Assembly (NCBI GenBank): GCA_002292025.1
Contig: DBBC01000152.1
Span: 1 to 16,177, forward strand
Source of the DNA: Firmicutes bacterium UBA994
GTDB taxonomy: Bacteria > Bacillota > UBA994
DNA length: 16,177 nt
Direction: 5' to 3'
The position numbers and the translations under genes were made by a program. The notes under the pieces are model-generated. The model did not search any database. It had not been told where the DNA came from and saw only the letters and a list, made by a program, of their open reading frames with translations. Below, one piece after another: positions 14,064-16,177 of the stretch. Position 1 is the stretch's first letter, and every line of letters starts with the position of its first letter.

Positions 14064-15263
14064 TTACTGCCTTATCCAACGCCACATTTCGGCTGGCGTT
14101 GGGTTTTTGCCGTACATCAACATCGCTGTGCGAAAGACTTTGCCCGCTAGCTTAATCATCATGCCTGTCAGCGCCAAAAGCAGCAAGGCGGGGAGAAAAA
14201 TGTCCAACGCCGTAAGTGTGGTCGAAAGCGCTAGACGCATCACCATAACCCCGGGTGCGGCAAAGGGGAAGTACGAACCAATAGTGGCTGCCAATCCATT
14301 GGGATTAGCGACAACCGGGCCTAGAAACAATACCGGTATCATGGGCACCATAAATACCATGCCCTGAAAGTTAGTGGCGGTGGCCATGTCATCAATGGTG
14401 GCTCCCATAGCTACGAGCACCGCGGCGTAGAGTAAGTAGCCGGTTAGGGCAAAAAAGAGAATAAGCGGCATTAATGGCGTCGCCAAGTAACGAAACACCG
14501 GAATGTCGAAAAAGATATATGCCGCCGCAATGCCAAAGACCAGCCACATAGAGACTTGGATAATGCCGAGCAGGCAGTTGCCGAGAATCTTACCCTGCAT
14601 CAAGCTGTCCGCGCTGACAGAGGACAGCAGGATTTCCGCCATGCGGTCTTTCTTCTCGGTCACAGCGCTCTGCAACACCATCATGCCGGTTATATAGACA
14701 GCCATCAGGATAAGAATGCCAAACACTGCAGGCACGATGCGCGCATACATGTCTTCCCGTTGGGTCAGTGAGGTGGTCACTACGTTAAAAGGGGCCATAG
14801 CCAAGCCGATAATCTCCGCTGATACGCCATACGCCTGCAGAGCGTGAAAGCGCAGTACCGAGGACAAGAGCTCCGAGAATGCATGCAACTGGGGGGGCGA
14901 ACCATCGCCGCCGACAGTAATGGTCGCAGTCCGTTCCGAGAGGGCGGCTGTGTCCAGCACCACAAACCCCCGCGTGCTTTCCCCGCGGATCTCGTCTTTA
15001 AGTGCGCTTAAGCTCCCCGTATAGCGCACCAGTTCAATATCTAACCCCGCTGGTTTTAGCGCCACCAGCGTCTCGTGTACACCCAGTTGATCCAGCACAT
15101 ACAAGCGAAACGGCTGTTGTGTATCAATCCGCTGCAGCAAGTTTGGGATCCCACCAAAAGCCAAGGCGATGAGCGGAGTCAGCAGGATGCCGATTAAGAA
15201 CGATCGGTTCTTAAGCATCTTCAACGTTTCCCAGCGTGCTACTTTAAGGCTATCCCGCCACAT
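14064..15263 (-). CDS. ABC-2 type transporter permease (NatB-like)
   Basis: A 399-residue membrane subunit of an ABC exporter, COG1668/NatB type. Layout: a basic N-terminus, one membrane helix (about 22-40), a large extracytoplasmic domain (about 45-172), then five or six membrane helices between about 173 and 372. TEKKDRMAEILLSSVSA (202-218), on the cytoplasmic side after the second helix, is the conserved coupling motif of this permease class, and SYFPFAAPGVMVMR (330-343) is another. The frame opens at GTG 15272, but that codon is inside the SD AAGGAGGT; ATG 15263, 8 nt later, is the start. It overlaps the ATPase gene by 14 bp. B. subtilis NatAB exports Na+, but relatives export peptides or drugs, so the substrate is open. 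Confidence 0.9.
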   Translation of the reverse strand: MWRDSLKVARWETLKMLKNRSFLIGILLTPLIALAFGGIPNLLQRIDTQQPFRLYVLDQLGVHETLVALKPAGLDIELVRYTGSLSALKDEIRGESTRGFVVLDTAALSERTATITVGGDGSPPQLHAFSELLSSVLRFHALQAYGVSAEIIGLAMAPFNVVTTSLTQREDMYARIVPAVFGILILMAVYITGMMVLQSAVTEKKDRMAEILLSSVSADSLMQGKILGNCLLGIIQVSMWLVFGIAAAYIFFDIPVFRYLATPLMPLILFFALTGYLLYAAVLVAMGATIDDMATATNFQGMVFMVPMIPVLFLGPVVANPNGLAATIGSYFPFAAPGVMVMRLALSTTLTALDIFLPALLLLALTGMMIKLAGKVFRTAMLMYGKNPTPAEMWRWIRQ

Positions 15264-16164
15264 GACTAGCACCTCCTTGGGTAACTGTGACGAAGATGTC
15301 GTGCAGGGATATGCGCTCTACACGCAATTCATCGACCACCGTTTCTGCCGGCAGTTCTTTAAGCAGGTCGGTCACCGATGCTCCGGCGTGCACGTAGAGA
15401 GTAGTCCTCGTTTTGTCGCGTTCTACGCGCCTTACAGTAGGCAGCCGCGCAAAGTCTATGTGCCCGTTCTCACCATGGACAACACACTTTTGCTCGGCGA
15501 AGCGAGCTTTAATGTCGCTCATACGCCCGTACACGGCCTGTTGCCCTTGGTTGATAAGCGAAATGCGGTCGCACAGCTCTTCGACTAGGTGCATTTGGTG
15601 CGCCGACAAAAGGATAGCCGTCCCCTGAGCCGCCAGCGACCGTACTTCGGCCTTAAATACGTCTTGGCTCACCGGGTCTAGTCCGGAAAAAGGCTCATCG
15701 AGGATCAAAAGCTTAGGTTCGTGTATAATCGCGGCAATAAACTGCACCTTCTGGGCCATACCTTTAGACAATTCCTCTACTTTAGCTTTGCCCTTGGTAG
15801 AGAGGCCAAAACGCTCTAACAAAGCCAAAGCCCTCTGCCTAGCTTTAAGGCGAGGGTAGTTTTTCAAGCTGGCTAAGTAAAGGATAATATCGAGCACCGG
15901 TACGTCTTTGTACAGCCCGCGCTCCTCGGGCAAGTAGCCGATGCTGTGTCGAGCCGCGCCGTTTTCAGCAAAACTAAAGGAGATGTCGCCGCTGTCCGGC
16001 AGAATAATGCCGAGTATGCAACGAATGGTAGTGGACTTGCCGGCACCGTTAGGCCCGAGTAAGCCAAAAATCTCTCCCGCCTGCACCGCGAACGATAGAT
16101 CGCGTACGGCCCGGGTGGCACCAAAGGTCTTGTTAATGCCCCTTACGCTAAGTAGTTCGCCCAC
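15250..16164 (-). CDS. ABC transporter ATP-binding protein (NatA-like), start near window edge
   Basis: A 304-residue ATPase that powers the adjacent permease. Motifs: Walker A GPNGAGKST (37-45), Q-loop region YLPEERGLYKDVPV (77-90), signature LSKGM (132-136), Walker B LLILDEP (152-158) with D-loop SGLDP, and switch His189 (SAHQ). The YLPEERGLY and LSKGMAQK forms are typical of the NatA/DUF4162 branch, and the C-terminal about 85 residues fit DUF4162. The start taken is GTG 16164, which gives the normal N-terminus and has only a weak upstream GGA. The frame remains open to the window edge, so a slightly earlier start outside the window cannot be excluded. The promoter of this natA-natB-pduO unit lies outside the window. 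Confidence 0.92.
   Translation of the reverse strand: MGELLSVRGINKTFGATRAVRDLSFAVQAGEIFGLLGPNGAGKSTTIRCILGIILPDSGDISFSFAENGAARHSIGYLPEERGLYKDVPVLDIILYLASLKNYPRLKARQRALALLERFGLSTKGKAKVEELSKGMAQKVQFIAAIIHEPKLLILDEPFSGLDPVSQDVFKAEVRSLAAQGTAILLSAHQMHLVEELCDRISLINQGQQAVYGRMSDIKARFAEQKCVVHGENGHIDFARLPTVRRVERDKTRTTLYVHAGASVTDLLKELPAETVVDELRVERISLHDIFVTVTQGGASHVAG
15271..15278 (-). promoter_or_regulatory. SD that fixes the permease start at ATG 15263
   Basis: AAGGAGGT on the minus strand, inside the end of the ATPase gene. GTG 15272 is part of the SD itself, whereas ATG 15263 is at ideal distance. Confidence 0.65.
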
Positions 16165-16177
16165 TATGTCCAGTCCC

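Noticed and set aside
1..16177. Phage, insertion sequence, CRISPR or defence island
   Set aside because: No transposase, integrase, Cas or restriction motifs and no repeat arrays; the only mobile-type element is the small TA pair.

Overview
The window looks like chromosome of a Bacillota (Firmicutes) bacterium, probably Clostridia-like. The evidence is the gene order maf-radC-mreB-mreC-mreD-mrdA-rodA, then a B12-binding-type radical SAM gene, its DUF2344 partner and rng, a layout typical of that phylum. Other support is strong Shine-Dalgarno (SD) sequences and frequent GTG/TTG starts. Base composition is moderately GC-rich. I would not place it below phylum/class from this sequence alone.

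Plus strand, 2-12887: one nearly gapless run of 13 genes. (a) 2-1769: apbE (5' end cut by the window edge), a Gx-type membrane protein (PF07456, often named 'heptaprenyl diphosphate synthase component I') and a small DUF4321 membrane protein. (b) 1773-8680: maf and radC, then the cell-elongation machinery MreB, MreC, MreD, PBP2 and RodA, which together direct lateral-wall peptidoglycan synthesis. The only real gap in this run, 127 bp at 7450-7576 between mrdA and rodA, is where many Clostridia carry minC/minD/minE; here it holds no gene but does hold a short tandem-like repeat. (c) 8691-12887: a radical SAM protein (TIGR03960 type), its DUF2344/TIGR03936 partner and a long RNase E/G protein with a C-terminal TRAM-like domain, all coupled by overlaps or tiny gaps. 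The rplU-ysxB-rpmA-obg block that usually follows is absent.

Minus strand, 16164-12935: an ABC-2 export pair (NatA-like ATPase, NatB-like permease) followed 16 bp later by a PduO-type cob(I)alamin adenosyltransferase, then a YefM-YoeB toxin-antitoxin module with its own clear promoter and operator. The toxin gene converges on rng with a 47-bp gap and no evident intrinsic terminator. The TA module is lower in GC than its neighbours and is probably a transferred cassette.

Most of the window is conserved core genome. The points most worth following are the YefM-YoeB operator, whose two GTAC cores are 12 bp apart around the -10 box; the functionally unassigned radical SAM/DUF2344/RNase G triad; the missing min and rplU blocks; and a perfect palindrome at the end of mreB. 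I found no RNA genes, insertion sequences, CRISPR arrays or riboswitches.
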